A model generated the notes under the pieces. The model was not told the DNA's origin, searched no databases, and saw only the letters and a list, made by a program, of their open reading frames with translations. DNA of 58,304 bases, taken from contig JAUSBL010000021.1 of the NCBI GenBank assembly GCA_030658975.1, positions 1 to 58,304 on the forward strand, written 5' to 3'. A program made the position numbers and the translations under genes. Positions 11,238 to 21,072 of the stretch are shown piece after piece; the stretch's first letter is position 1, and every line of letters begins with the position of its first letter. The DNA is from Candidatus Latescibacterota bacterium (GTDB lineage: Bacteria > Krumholzibacteriota > Krumholzibacteriia > LZORAL124-64-63).

Positions 11238-12484
11238 CCGGCGGCTCCCGTCGCGCCCGTCCCGGGGACGGCTCCACAAGTTAGTCCGAACGATTTCGGC
11301 GTGTCAACCGGACCGCTCCGCGCGAGGCCGGCGAACAGCGACTCGACGTCGTCGATCCTCAGGCGGCCCCGCGGCGTCAGGGCCAGACGCCCCCGCGCGC
11401 GCCGCCAGAGCCCTTCGGCCTCGCCGCGCGCCAGGACGGCGTCGTTGGCCGGCAGGTCGCGCAGCGGCGCGCCGGCGGCGGTGCGCAGCGGCAGGAACAT
11501 CCGTTCCAGGCGGCGGGCCGCGGGACCGAGCCGGTCGGCCCGGGCCTCGGGCAGGCGTCCCGCCTCCACCTCGGCGACGTAGCGCGTCAGGTCGGCGACG
11601 TTGGCGTAGCGGCGGTTGCCGGCGAAGCCGTGGGCGCCGGGACCGAGCCCGAGGTAGGGCGTCCGCCGCCAGTAGGCGGCGTTGTGACGCGACCGCTGGC
11701 CGGGCAGGCAGAAGTTGGAGATCTCGTACTGGCGGTACCCCAGGCGCTCCAGATCCTCGCAGGCGCCCAGGTACAGGGACTCGACCTCGGCGTCGCGGGG
11801 CCGGGGCAGGCGACCGGCGGCGACGTCCGCGGCCAGCGGCGTGCCCGCGTGCAGTTCGAGGATGTAGAACGAGACGTGCCCCACGCCGAGCTCGCGGGCC
11901 TCGGCGAACTCCCGCGCCAGCCGTTCGCGGCGGCAGCCCGGCGCCAGGATCCAGTCGGCGCTGACGCGCGGGAAGCGCGCCGCGGCCAGGCGCAGGGCGG
12001 CGCGGGCGCGGTCGGGATCGCAGCGGCGGCCGAGCAGGCGCAGCACGTCCGCATCGAGGCTCTGCACGCCCAGGCTGACGCGGCCGACGCCCGCCTCCCG
12101 CCACGCGTCCGCGCGGCCCTCGTCGAAGCTCTCGGGGTTCGCCTCGGCGGTCACCTCCGGCCGCGGCGAGCGGGCCAGACGACCCCAGGTGCCCTGCAGC
12201 AGGCGCACGAAGAGGTCGGGCTCCAAGACCGAGGGCGTGCCGCCCCCGACGTAGCAGGTGAGCGCGGGCCGCCGCCCGTCGCGCAGCGTCGCGCAGGCGT
12301 CGCGGCGCAGCGCAAATTCGGCGAGCACCGCCTCGACCACCCGGCGCCGCGAGGCGGCGTCGTGGCGGTCGGTGCGCGGGAAGTGGCAGTAGGAGCACAG
12401 GGACGCGCAGAAGGGCACGTGGAGGTAGACGCCGCCGCCCGGGCGGCGCCGTGGCGGCGGTCCCTGCGCGGACACGGCGGTCAC
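11234..12484 (-). CDS. hemW: Radical SAM HemW / coproporphyrinogen III oxidase-like protein
   Basis: The product has about 416 residues. The radical SAM cluster motif CxxxCxxC appears as CASLCSYCHF. It is followed by the family motifs YVGGGTPSVL, EANPESF, GVGRVSLGVQSLD and YEISNFCLPGQRSRHN. HemW proteins are heme-binding and have been linked to heme insertion; the conserved fourth Cys of true HemN proteins is not obvious. The GTG at 12484 overlaps the lepB stop (GTGA); a second GTG at 12475 is possible. The stop overlaps hrcA by 4 nt, repeating the hemW-hrcA pairing seen in many genomes. Confidence 0.92.
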   Translation of the reverse strand: MTAVSAQGPPPRRRPGGGVYLHVPFCASLCSYCHFPRTDRHDAASRRRVVEAVLAEFALRRDACATLRDGRRPALTCYVGGGTPSVLEPDLFVRLLQGTWGRLARSPRPEVTAEANPESFDEGRADAWREAGVGRVSLGVQSLDADVLRLLGRRCDPDRARAALRLAAARFPRVSADWILAPGCRRERLAREFAEARELGVGHVSFYILELHAGTPLAADVAAGRLPRPRDAEVESLYLGACEDLERLGYRQYEISNFCLPGQRSRHNAAYWRRTPYLGLGPGAHGFAGNRRYANVADLTRYVAEVEAGRLPEARADRLGPAARRLERMFLPLRTAAGAPLRDLPANDAVLARGEAEGLWRRARGRLALTPRGRLRIDDVESLFAGLARSGPVDTPKSFGLTCGAVPGTGATGAAG

Positions 12485-13452
12485 CGGATCAGGTCGCCGA
12501 TCCGGGTGAGGCGCGGCAGGAAGCGCTGCGCGTCCCAGGACCAGTAGATGAAGATCGCCTTGCCCTTGACCAGTTCCACGTCGAGCGGGCCCCAGCCGCG
12601 GCTGTCGTAGCTGTTGTCGCGGTTGTCCCCCATCATGAAGATCGTCCCGGACGGCACCACGAACGGCGCGTCCACGGCCGTCGCGGCGGCGCGCACCGCG
12701 CCCATGTGGCGGCTCATATCCATGACGGTCAGGGACGCGCGGCCGTCGACGTGGGCGCGCAGGGGATCGAGGTCGCCGGACAGCGCGGCCGCGTCGAGCC
12801 CGGTGCCGCCGGCGACGGCCGCCTCGACCATCTCCACGAACTGGCGCGGCGTGAGGCCCTCGGTCCGCAGCGCCTCGGCGAGGCCGTACTCGCGCCCGAA
12901 GGCCCGCCCGCCCGCGGCCGCGTCGTGCAGCGTGTGCGGCGGCTTGCGCGCACCGGCGGCCTGCGTCTGCGTCACGCGGCCGGGGTGGTCGAGCGCGTCC
13001 TCGTACAACTCGCCGTTGACGCGCAGCAGGCCCTGCCGCACCTCGACGCGGTCGCCGGCGACGGCGACGCAGCGCTTGATGTAGTCCTGCGTGCGGTCCT
13101 TGGGGAACTCGAAGACGATGATGTCGCCGCGCCGGGGCGGGCGCAGCGCCGGCAGCTTCAGCACGGGCAGGTCGTCCGCGAGCGTCCAGTTCACCAAGGG
13201 GATGCGGATGCGCTCGGGCGTCTTCGCGCCGTAGAGGTACTTGTTCACGAACAGGAAATCGCCCACCAGCAGCGTGTTGACCATCGAGGGCGAGGGGATC
13301 CGGAACGCCTGGATCACGAACTGGCGGATCACCAGCGCCACCAGCACGGCCGTGCCGATCGGCTTGACGTAGTCCGCCCACAGCCGGCGGCGGATCCCCA
13401 CCTTCACCGTTCCGCGCGGCTGCGCTCCGCGCTGCCTGTTGCGACCGAACAT
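12481..13452 (-). CDS. lepB: Signal peptidase I, with an inserted domain of about 110 residues
   Basis: The 323-residue membrane protease cleaves Sec/Tat signal peptides. It has one N-terminal transmembrane helix (residues 30-48). The catalytic Ser56 is in IPSPSMVNTL, the Lys126 base in YIKRCVAVAGD, and box E is GDNRDNSYDSR (275-285). Between the Lys box and box E lies an extra segment (about 152-262) with low-complexity and helical character that I do not recognise. GAGGAAGGA precedes the ATG. A secretion-heavy gene set elsewhere in the window is its likely clientele. Confidence 0.95.
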   Translation of the reverse strand: MFGRNRQRGAQPRGTVKVGIRRRLWADYVKPIGTAVLVALVIRQFVIQAFRIPSPSMVNTLLVGDFLFVNKYLYGAKTPERIRIPLVNWTLADDLPVLKLPALRPPRRGDIIVFEFPKDRTQDYIKRCVAVAGDRVEVRQGLLRVNGELYEDALDHPGRVTQTQAAGARKPPHTLHDAAAGGRAFGREYGLAEALRTEGLTPRQFVEMVEAAVAGGTGLDAAALSGDLDPLRAHVDGRASLTVMDMSRHMGAVRAAATAVDAPFVVPSGTIFMMGDNRDNSYDSRGWGPLDVELVKGKAIFIYWSWDAQRFLPRLTRIGDLIR

Positions 13453-13510
13453 CGTGCCGATCCTTCCTCGGTGCGGGCCGCGGCCCGGTTCGTGCCCGGT
13501 GTCTCCGGAC

Positions 13511-15310
<1,800 letters not shown>

Positions 15311-15332
15311 CGTCGCATCCCGGTTCGTCGTT

Positions 15333-15947
15333 TCAGAACGTGGCGGTCCAGCCCAGCGAGGCGGTCCCCGACGGGAGGCCCGTGGCGGGCAACTCGATCG
15401 GCTGGGGCAGGTCGCCGGGGTCCCAGTTCGAGGGGACCGGCACCGGATCGTGCTCGAAGCGGTGCAGGTGCGCGCCGACGTAGGCGTCGAGCGCCATGAT
15501 AAACAACGCGCCGGCCGACCACCAAGCGTTGTCGCGGGCCATTTCGCGGTACTCCTCGGCCTGCGCCCAGTAGAAGTCCTGCACCGCGACGTTGTCGGTC
15601 GCGTCCCGCCAGTCCAGCAGGCGCTCGGCCTTGCGGTCGTACATCAGCAGCCGCGACCAGTAGAACATCTCCGCGCCGAAGGCCAGCACCCCGCGCCAGC
15701 CGTTGTCCGCGTAGAGCTGCCCCCAGCCGGGGAACACCGGGGACATCACCGTCGCCAGCGTCGGGCTGACCGGCGCGGCGACGCGGAATTCCCGGGCGGC
15801 GAGCGGCACGGGGGCCGCCGCGGCCACGGTGTCGGCCGCCGACACGGTCACAGCGGCGGGATCGGCCGCGCCGGCGGGAGCGGGCGCAGCGGCCATCGCC
15901 ACGACGATCGCCGACGCGACGGCCAGGACCGCGGCGTGCGGCTTCAT
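15333..15947 (-). CDS. Secreted DUF5683-family protein
   Basis: The 204-residue protein has a cleavable signal peptide ([21 protein letters not shown]). It has the DUF5683-like signature [20 protein letters not shown], which also resembles the P-G-x-G-Q motif of small membrane TM2-type proteins. A hydrophobic helix follows at [21 protein letters not shown]. The function is unknown. Its ATG overlaps the stop of the upstream kinase-like gene by 4 nt (ATGA), so the two are probably co-translated. Confidence 0.75.
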   Translation of the reverse strand: MKPHAAVLAVASAIVVAMAAAPAPAGAADPAAVTVSAADTVAAAAPVPLAAREFRVAAPVSPTLATVMSPVFPGWGQLYADNGWRGVLAFGAEMFYWSRLLMYDRKAERLLDWRDATDNVAVQDFYWAQAEEYREMARDNAWWSAGALFIMALDAYVGAHLHRFEHDPVPVPSNWDPGDLPQPIELPATGLPSGTASLGWTATF

Positions 15948-16864
15948 CGCAGCAACCCTCCCCGGCGCGGCCGCGGGCCGTGCGGCAGGCGGACCTGCAC
16001 GCCGCGCGGCAGCAGCCGCAGTTCGTGGCGGCCGGCGGGCAGCCGCCCCGCCTCCCCGTCCCAGTGCACCGCCGCGGGGGCGTCGAAGTCGACGGTCGCC
16101 CCGACGATCCGCCGCATCACGATCCGCGGGTCGGCGACGTGCGTGCCGCGCAGGCCGCGTGGCAGCAGCCGGACCAGGTCGCGGCGCGGCATGGCCGGCA
16201 CCAGGCAGAGGTCGAGCTGCCCGTCGCAGGGGTCGGCCCCCGGCGTCAGCAGGAAGCCGCCGCCGCAGCGCGGCCCGTTGCCGATCTCGGCCAGCATCCA
16301 GTCCCCTTCGAGCGTCGTCGTGCCGTCGGCGCCGCGCAGATCCCAGCGGACAGCGGCGGGGCGGCTGCGCCACAGCGGTCCCAGGGTCGCCAGCGGGTAG
16401 CGCAGGCGGCCCCAGCGGCGGTCGACGGCGGCCGCCGACAGCGCGACCTCGCCGTCGAGCAGCAGGCCGCAGGAGTTCACGAACACCCGGCCGGCGAACT
16501 CCGCGACGTCGACCTCGGCCGTGCGCCCGTCGCGGATCGCGCCCGCGCCCGCGGCCGCGTCGGCGATGCCCAGCCCGTGCGCGAAGTCGTTGCCGCTGCC
16601 GGTCGGCAACACCACCAGCACGGCGGGCGTTCCGGCCAGGCCGCGGACGACCTCGCTGACCGTGCCGTCGCCGCCGGCGACGGCGACCCAGGGATGCCGC
16701 TGCGCCGCCCGGACCGCCAGCGCGGTCGCCTCGTGGGCTCCGGCGGTGATCAGGATCTCGGGCTCGACACCCGCCGCGCGCAGCAGGGCCGCCGCGGCGG
16801 CCGGGGCGAGCCGTCCCCGGCGCGGACCGGCGACGGGGTTGAGGATCAGCGCCGCGGTCTGCAT
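15944..16864 (-). CDS. Diacylglycerol/lipid kinase family protein (DagK/YegS-like)
   Basis: The 306-residue cytosolic lipid kinase-like protein has NPVAGPRRG at the N-terminus, the nucleotide-binding VAVAGGDGTVSEV and LPTGSGNDFAHGLGI. The C-terminal half carries FVNSCGLLLDGEVAL and ends in the usual beta-sandwich. Such enzymes phosphorylate diacylglycerol or related lipids; the substrate cannot be told from sequence. The start MQTAALILNP was chosen for the GGAG 6 nt upstream. The product could recycle lipids for the envelope, but context is weak. Confidence 0.88.
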   Translation of the reverse strand: MQTAALILNPVAGPRRGRLAPAAAAALLRAAGVEPEILITAGAHEATALAVRAAQRHPWVAVAGGDGTVSEVVRGLAGTPAVLVVLPTGSGNDFAHGLGIADAAAGAGAIRDGRTAEVDVAEFAGRVFVNSCGLLLDGEVALSAAAVDRRWGRLRYPLATLGPLWRSRPAAVRWDLRGADGTTTLEGDWMLAEIGNGPRCGGGFLLTPGADPCDGQLDLCLVPAMPRRDLVRLLPRGLRGTHVADPRIVMRRIVGATVDFDAPAAVHWDGEAGRLPAGRHELRLLPRGVQVRLPHGPRPRRGGLLR

Positions 16865-16937
16865 ACCTGCTCCGGGGGCCGCGCGGGCAGGCGCGAAAAA
16901 CGCGGCTCGCGCCGCGTCGCACGCCCGGAGGCCGGTC

Positions 16938-17036
16938 TGGCGGGAATGTGTGGGAATCGAACCCACCTCGGACGGTTCAACGCGCCCGACACAGGGATTT
17001 GAAGTCCCGGGAAGCCACCAGGCCCCATCCACTCCC
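16938..17036 (-). tRNA. selC: tRNA-Sec (selenocysteine, anticodon TCA)
   Basis: The 99-nt minus-strand tRNA has acceptor GGGAGTG/CATTCCC, discriminator G and encoded CCA (16938-16940). The loop CTTCAAA gives anticodon TCA at 17000-17002. The variable arm is very long (TGTCGGGCGCGTTGAACCGTC), and the T-loop is TTCGATT. The extended variable arm, the UCA anticodon and the length are diagnostic of selC, so UGA is probably decoded as selenocysteine in this organism. selA, selB and selD are not in the window. It lies between ridA and the lipid-kinase gene, and I could not assign a promoter. Confidence 0.93.
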
Positions 17037-17085
17037 GTGCTTACCGGTCAGGATACACCAGAGTCCCGGCCGGACCCACCGGAAA

Positions 17086-17469
17086 TCAGCGCGCCGCCGC
17101 GATCATCTCCACCTCGACCAGCGCGCCGACCGGCAGGGCGGCAACCCCGACGGCGGAACGGGCGGGGTAGTCGGCGGTGAAGAACTCCCGGTAGACCTCG
17201 TTGAACGCCGCGAAGTCGGCCATGTCCGTCAGGAACACGGTGACCTTCACCACGTCGGCCAGCGTGGCGCCGCCGGCCTCGACCACGGCCCGCGCGTTGT
17301 CCAGGGCGCGGCGCGCCTGCTCGACCACGCCGCCGGGAACGAACTTGCCCGTGGCGGGATCGAGGCCGATCTGGCCGGCCGTGAAGACGAGCCCGGCGGC
17401 GGCGATCCCCTGGCTGTAGGGTCCGACGGCGGACGGGGCCTGGGGCGACGAGAGCACCTTGCGGGACAT
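17086..17469 (-). CDS. ridA: RidA family reactive intermediate deaminase
   Basis: The 127-residue protein hydrolyses reactive enamine/imine intermediates. Family motifs are GPYSQGIAAAGLVFTAGQIG, VVKVTVFLTDMADFAAFN and a C-terminal YPARSAVGVAALPVGALVEVEM with the conserved Arg. AAGGAGGA lies 6 nt before the ATG at 17469. It follows glmS by 19 nt. Confidence 0.95.
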   Translation of the reverse strand: MSRKVLSSPQAPSAVGPYSQGIAAAGLVFTAGQIGLDPATGKFVPGGVVEQARRALDNARAVVEAGGATLADVVKVTVFLTDMADFAAFNEVYREFFTADYPARSAVGVAALPVGALVEVEMIAAAR

Positions 17470-17488
17470 GGCGGATCCTCCTTCGGCG

Positions 17489-19312
17489 TCACTCGACCGT
17501 GACGCTCTTGGCGAGGTTGCGCGGCTGATCGACATTGCAGCCGCGCATGACGGCGATGTGGTAGGCCAGCAGCTGCAGGGGCACGACGGCCAGCAGCGGC
17601 GACAGGATCTCCGAGGAGGCGGGGATGCGGATGACGTGGTCGCTCATCGCGGCGATCTCCTCCTCGTCCTCGGTCACGATGCTGATCACCTTGCCCGAGC
17701 GGGCCTTCACTTCCTGCACGTTGCCCTTGATCTTCTGGTAGCTGCCGTCGCGCGTGCAGATCACGACCACGGGCATGTCGGGATCGATCAGCGCGATGGG
17801 GCCGTGCTTCATCTCGGCGGCGGGGTAACCCTCGGCGTGGATGTAGCTGATCTCCTTCAGCTTCAGGGCGCCCTCGAGGGCGATCGGGTAGTTGTAGCCG
17901 CGGCCGAGGTAGAGGAAGTTGCTGTGGTTCTTGTAGACGGCGGCGATCTCGCAGATCTCCTCGTCGCGGGCCAGGATCTGCCGGATCTTCTCCGGCACGC
18001 GCTGCAGTTCCTGCAGCAGGCGCATCCCCCGCTCGCTGGAGATCGAATGGCGGCGACCGAGCATGATCGTCAGCAGCACCAGGATCGTCACCTGGCTCGT
18101 GAACGCCTTGGTCGAGGCGACGCCGATCTCGGGGCCGGCGTGGATGTAGATGCCGCCGTCGGTCTCCCGCGCGATCGTCGAGCCCACGACGTTGGTGATG
18201 CCCAGCACCTTGGCGCCGCGCCGCTTGGCCTCGCGCATGGCCTCGAGCGTGTCGATGGTCTCGCCGCTCTGGCTGATCGTCAGGCAGAGGGTGCCGGGCT
18301 CGATCACCGGCGAGCGGTAGCGGAACTCCGAGGCGTACTCCACCTCCACCGGGATGCCGGCGTATTCCTCGATGAGGTACTCGCCGAGCAGGCCGGCGTG
18401 GAAGCTGGTGCCGCAGGCCAGGATGATGATGCGCCGCACGTTGCGCAGCTCCCAGTCCGTGAGGCGCAGGCCGGACAGCTTCACGTCGCCGGTCTCGGGC
18501 AGGATGCGCCCGCGGAAGGCGTCGACGATGGTCTCCGGCTGCTCGTGGATCTCCTTGAGCATGAAGTGCGGGTAGCCGCCCTTCTGGATCCGGTCGAGGT
18601 CCCAGGTGATCTCCTGGATCTCCTTGGTCAGCAGTTCGTTGCGGATGCCCAGGACACGGACGTCGTGCGGGGTCAGCACCGCGAGCTCGCCGTCGTCGAG
18701 GTAGATGACCTGGCGCGTCTCGCCCAGGATCGCCGCCACGTCGCTGGCCAGGTAGTTGGTCCCCTGCCCCACGCCCACGACCAGGGGCGAGCCCTTGCGC
18801 GCGCCGACGATCTTGCCCGGTTCGTCGGCGTGCATCACCGCGATGCCGTAGGTCCCCTCGGCGAGCGACAGGGCCTTCTGGACCGCTTCCTCGAGATTGC
18901 CGTGGTAGTGGTGGGAGATCAGGTGGGCCAGGACCTCGGTGTCGGTCTCCGACTTGAAGGTGTGGCCCTGCTTCAGCAGCTGGGTCTTGAGCACCGTGTA
19001 GTTCTCGATGATGCCGTTGTGCACCAGCGCCAGGCTGCCGTCGTCGTCCTGGTGCGGGTGGGCGTTGATGCGGTTGGGCGCGCCGTGCGTCGCCCAGCGC
19101 GTGTGGGCGATGCCGCACGTGCCGCTGAGGTCGTGGTGGGCCGCTTCGGCCTCGAGGGCCTTGATCTTGCCCTCCTGCTTCACGACTTTCAGGCCCTGGT
19201 TGATCACCGCGATGCCCGCGCTGTCGTAGCCGCGGTACTCGAGCCGCTTGAGGCCCTCGATCAGGATGGGCGCGACCTGCTTGTCTCCCGTGATGCCGAC
19301 AATCCCGCACAT
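17489..19312 (-). CDS. glmS: Glutamine-fructose-6-phosphate aminotransferase
   Basis: The 607-residue enzyme makes glucosamine-6-phosphate from fructose-6-phosphate and glutamine, the first step of UDP-GlcNAc synthesis. It has the N-terminal Cys2 glutaminase (MCGIVGITGDKQ, YRGYDSAGIA, ARTRWATHG-type CGIAHTRWATHG). Two SIS isomerase domains follow (ACGTSFHAGLL; TISQSGETIDTL; AEMKHGPIALID). It ends in the invariant NLAKSVTVE. GAAGGAG lies upstream of the ATG. It lies 16 nt after glmM, which supplies the next step of the same pathway. Confidence 0.98.
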   Translation of the reverse strand: MCGIVGITGDKQVAPILIEGLKRLEYRGYDSAGIAVINQGLKVVKQEGKIKALEAEAAHHDLSGTCGIAHTRWATHGAPNRINAHPHQDDDGSLALVHNGIIENYTVLKTQLLKQGHTFKSETDTEVLAHLISHHYHGNLEEAVQKALSLAEGTYGIAVMHADEPGKIVGARKGSPLVVGVGQGTNYLASDVAAILGETRQVIYLDDGELAVLTPHDVRVLGIRNELLTKEIQEITWDLDRIQKGGYPHFMLKEIHEQPETIVDAFRGRILPETGDVKLSGLRLTDWELRNVRRIIILACGTSFHAGLLGEYLIEEYAGIPVEVEYASEFRYRSPVIEPGTLCLTISQSGETIDTLEAMREAKRRGAKVLGITNVVGSTIARETDGGIYIHAGPEIGVASTKAFTSQVTILVLLTIMLGRRHSISSERGMRLLQELQRVPEKIRQILARDEEICEIAAVYKNHSNFLYLGRGYNYPIALEGALKLKEISYIHAEGYPAAEMKHGPIALIDPDMPVVVICTRDGSYQKIKGNVQEVKARSGKVISIVTEDEEEIAAMSDHVIRIPASSEILSPLLAVVPLQLLAYHIAVMRGCNVDQPRNLAKSVTVE

Positions 19313-19328
19313 GGCTGCTCCTTCGCCT

Positions 19329-20675
19329 TCAGATGCGCTCGCACAGGTCGCGGGCGCGGGCCCCGAGGTCCCGTGCCTGCGCCTCGTCGGCGGCTTCCGC
19401 GATCACGCGGACGATGGGTTCGGTGTTCGACGGACGCATGTGCACCCAGCCGGCGGGGCCGGACCAGCGCAGGCCGTCACGGTCGTCGACCGCGCCCTCG
19501 CCCAGCGCAACTCCAAGTCCCGCTTTGATGTCATCGGCCCTGAACGGGCCTTCTTGATCGAACTTGTCCTTGATCATGGCCACCGGGGGGAACCGGCCGA
19601 CGAGTTCGGCCAGCGAGAGCCCCGTGTCGGCCAGGTGCTGCAGGACCATGGCGATCCCGACCAGGGCGTCCCGGCCCGGGTGCAGCGCCGGGTAGATGAC
19701 CCCGCCGTTGCCCTCCCCGCCCACGACCGCGCCCTCGCGCAGCATGGCGTCCACCACGTTGGCCTCGCCGACGGGCGTGCGGGTCACGCCGACGCCGTGG
19801 CGGGCGGCCACCACCTCGACGAGCGAGGTGGTCGAGAGGTTGATGGCGACCGGCCCGGGCTCGCGCCCGAGCAGGAAATCGGTCGCGACGGCGAGCGTGA
19901 GTTCCTCGTTCAGCACGCGGCCCGACGCGTCGGCCAGCACCAGCCGGTCCACGTCCGGATCGACGGCGAAGCCGAGGTCGGCGCCCGCGCGGCGGACGGC
20001 CGCGCTCAGGTCGGCCAGGTTCGCGGGCGTGGGCTCGGCCGGGTGCGGGAACAGGCCCGACATGCCGCAGTGCAGCGGTACGCAGCGGACGCCCAGCGCC
20101 GCGAGCAGTTCCGGCACCAGACGGCCGCCGGCGCCCTCGACGGCGTCGACGACGGCCGTGAAGCCGCGCGCGGCGATCGCCCGCACATCCAGCCAGGGCA
20201 GGGCCAGCAGGGCGGCGATGTGCCGGGCGTCGGCGCCGTCGCGGCGCGCGATCCCGCCGAGGCGGTCCCAGGCGACATGGCCCCGGCCGGTGTCCAGCAG
20301 GGCCTGCAGGGCTGCATTGGCTTCGGCGCCCAGGAACAGGCCTTGCCCGTCGAGCAGTTTGAGCGCGTTCCACTGCTGCGGGTTGTGGCTCGCGGTGATG
20401 ATCACGCCGCCGACGGCGTCGCTCGCCTGGACTTCCATCTCCGTGGTCGGCGTCGAGGCCAGGCCGATGTCCACGACGTCGTGGCCGGTCGAGCGCAGGG
20501 CGGACGAGATGGCGTCCAGCAGGACGGGACCGGAGGGGCGCGTGTCGCGGCCGATCACGACCGGGCCCGGCGGCAGCCAGGCGCCGAAGGCGGCGGCCCA
20601 GCGGGCCGCGACGACGGCGTCGAGCCCGTCGCCGATGACACCCCGGATCCCCGACACGCTGATGCGCAGGGCCAA
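19329..20675 (-). CDS. glmM: Phosphoglucosamine mutase, archaeal-type
   Basis: The product has about 448 residues and belongs to the alpha-D-phosphohexomutase family. It has an N-terminal ISVSGIRGVIGDGL, the phosphoserine loop IITASHNPQQWNALK, the metal loop DPDVDRLVLAD, GEGNGGVIYPALHPGRDALV and the phosphate loop RPSNTEPIVRV. The wording of these motifs matches the archaeal GlmM group better than classical bacterial GlmM, and the position next to glmS supports glucosamine-phosphate as substrate. The TTG start at 20675 has AGAGGGAG 6 nt upstream; an ATG 10 codons earlier is possible but has less support. Confidence 0.88.
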   Translation of the reverse strand: MALRISVSGIRGVIGDGLDAVVAARWAAAFGAWLPPGPVVIGRDTRPSGPVLLDAISSALRSTGHDVVDIGLASTPTTEMEVQASDAVGGVIITASHNPQQWNALKLLDGQGLFLGAEANAALQALLDTGRGHVAWDRLGGIARRDGADARHIAALLALPWLDVRAIAARGFTAVVDAVEGAGGRLVPELLAALGVRCVPLHCGMSGLFPHPAEPTPANLADLSAAVRRAGADLGFAVDPDVDRLVLADASGRVLNEELTLAVATDFLLGREPGPVAINLSTTSLVEVVAARHGVGVTRTPVGEANVVDAMLREGAVVGGEGNGGVIYPALHPGRDALVGIAMVLQHLADTGLSLAELVGRFPPVAMIKDKFDQEGPFRADDIKAGLGVALGEGAVDDRDGLRWSGPAGWVHMRPSNTEPIVRVIAEAADEAQARDLGARARDLCERI

Positions 20676-20705
20676 TGCGGACTCCCTCTGCGGTCTTGGG
20701 CACAT

Positions 20706-20722
20706 GGCCGGCAGAGCCGGCC
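20706..20722 (-). terminator. Short hairpin after tRNA-Thr, possible weak terminator
   Basis: GGCCGGC (706-712), an AGA loop and GCCGGCC form a perfect 7-bp stem between tRNA-Thr and glmM. No U-tract follows on the minus strand, so it may equally be a processing boundary between the tRNAs and the glmM mRNA. Confidence 0.3.
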
Positions 20723-20755
20723 GTTCACGGCGGCAGGACGGGCTGCGCAGGGCGG

Positions 20756-20831
20756 TGGAGCCGATGTGGGGACTCGAACCCCAGACCTGCTCATTACGAG
20801 TGAGCTGCTCTACCAGCTGAGCTACATCGGC
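20756..20831 (-). tRNA. tRNA-Thr (CGT)
   Basis: The acceptor is GCCGATG/CATCGGC and the anticodon stem GCTCA/TGAGC with loop CTCGTAA, giving anticodon CGT. The T-arm is GGGGTTCGAGTCCCC. The discriminator is U and CCA is encoded (20756-20758). It reads ACG codons. It lies 19 nt downstream of tRNA-Phe and probably shares its promoter. Confidence 0.95.
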
Positions 20832-20850
20832 TCGAACGTCGGACGAGAAG

Positions 20851-20926
20851 TGGTGCCTGGGGGCGGAGTTGAACCACCGACACCATGATTTTCAGTCATG
20901 TGCTCTACCAACTGAGCTACCCAGGC
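20851..20926 (-). tRNA. tRNA-Phe (GAA)
   Basis: The acceptor is GCCTGGG/CCCAGGC and the anticodon stem CATGA/TCATG with loop CTGAAAA, giving anticodon GAA. CCA is encoded at 20851-20853. It is the first gene behind the promoter at 20969-20997, followed by tRNA-Thr. Confidence 0.96.
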
Positions 20927-20968
20927 ACACGAAACGCGGGACCGCCGCCCTGCGGCGACGGTCCGGGA

Positions 20969-20997
20969 AGTAAACACTCCCGTGCGACCCCTGTCAA
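20969..20997 (-). promoter_or_regulatory. Sigma-70 promoter for tRNA-Phe/tRNA-Thr
   Basis: On the minus strand a consensus -35 TTGACA (20992-20997) is followed after exactly 17 nt by TTTACT (20969-20974). The predicted start near 20962 leaves a leader of about 35 nt before tRNA-Phe. Part of that leader (20940-20963) can fold as GACCGCCGCC/GGCGACGGTC. Confidence 0.7.
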
Positions 20998-21072
20998 GCC
21001 GTCCACCGGCATTATTACGATCGCTATGATACACCCGTCCCCGGCGCGGAGCCATCCTGCATTCACCGGGCC

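Noticed and set aside
11238..11290. Possible CIRCE operator upstream of hrcA
   Set aside because: The stretch ACAAGTTAGTCCGAACG does not form the 9-bp inverted repeat with a 9-nt spacer; it lies in the hemW coding end.
16938..17036. A selenoprotein gene near tRNA-Sec
   Set aside because: I looked for in-frame TGA interrupting conserved domains in the neighbouring genes and found none; all flanking genes are complete without recoding.
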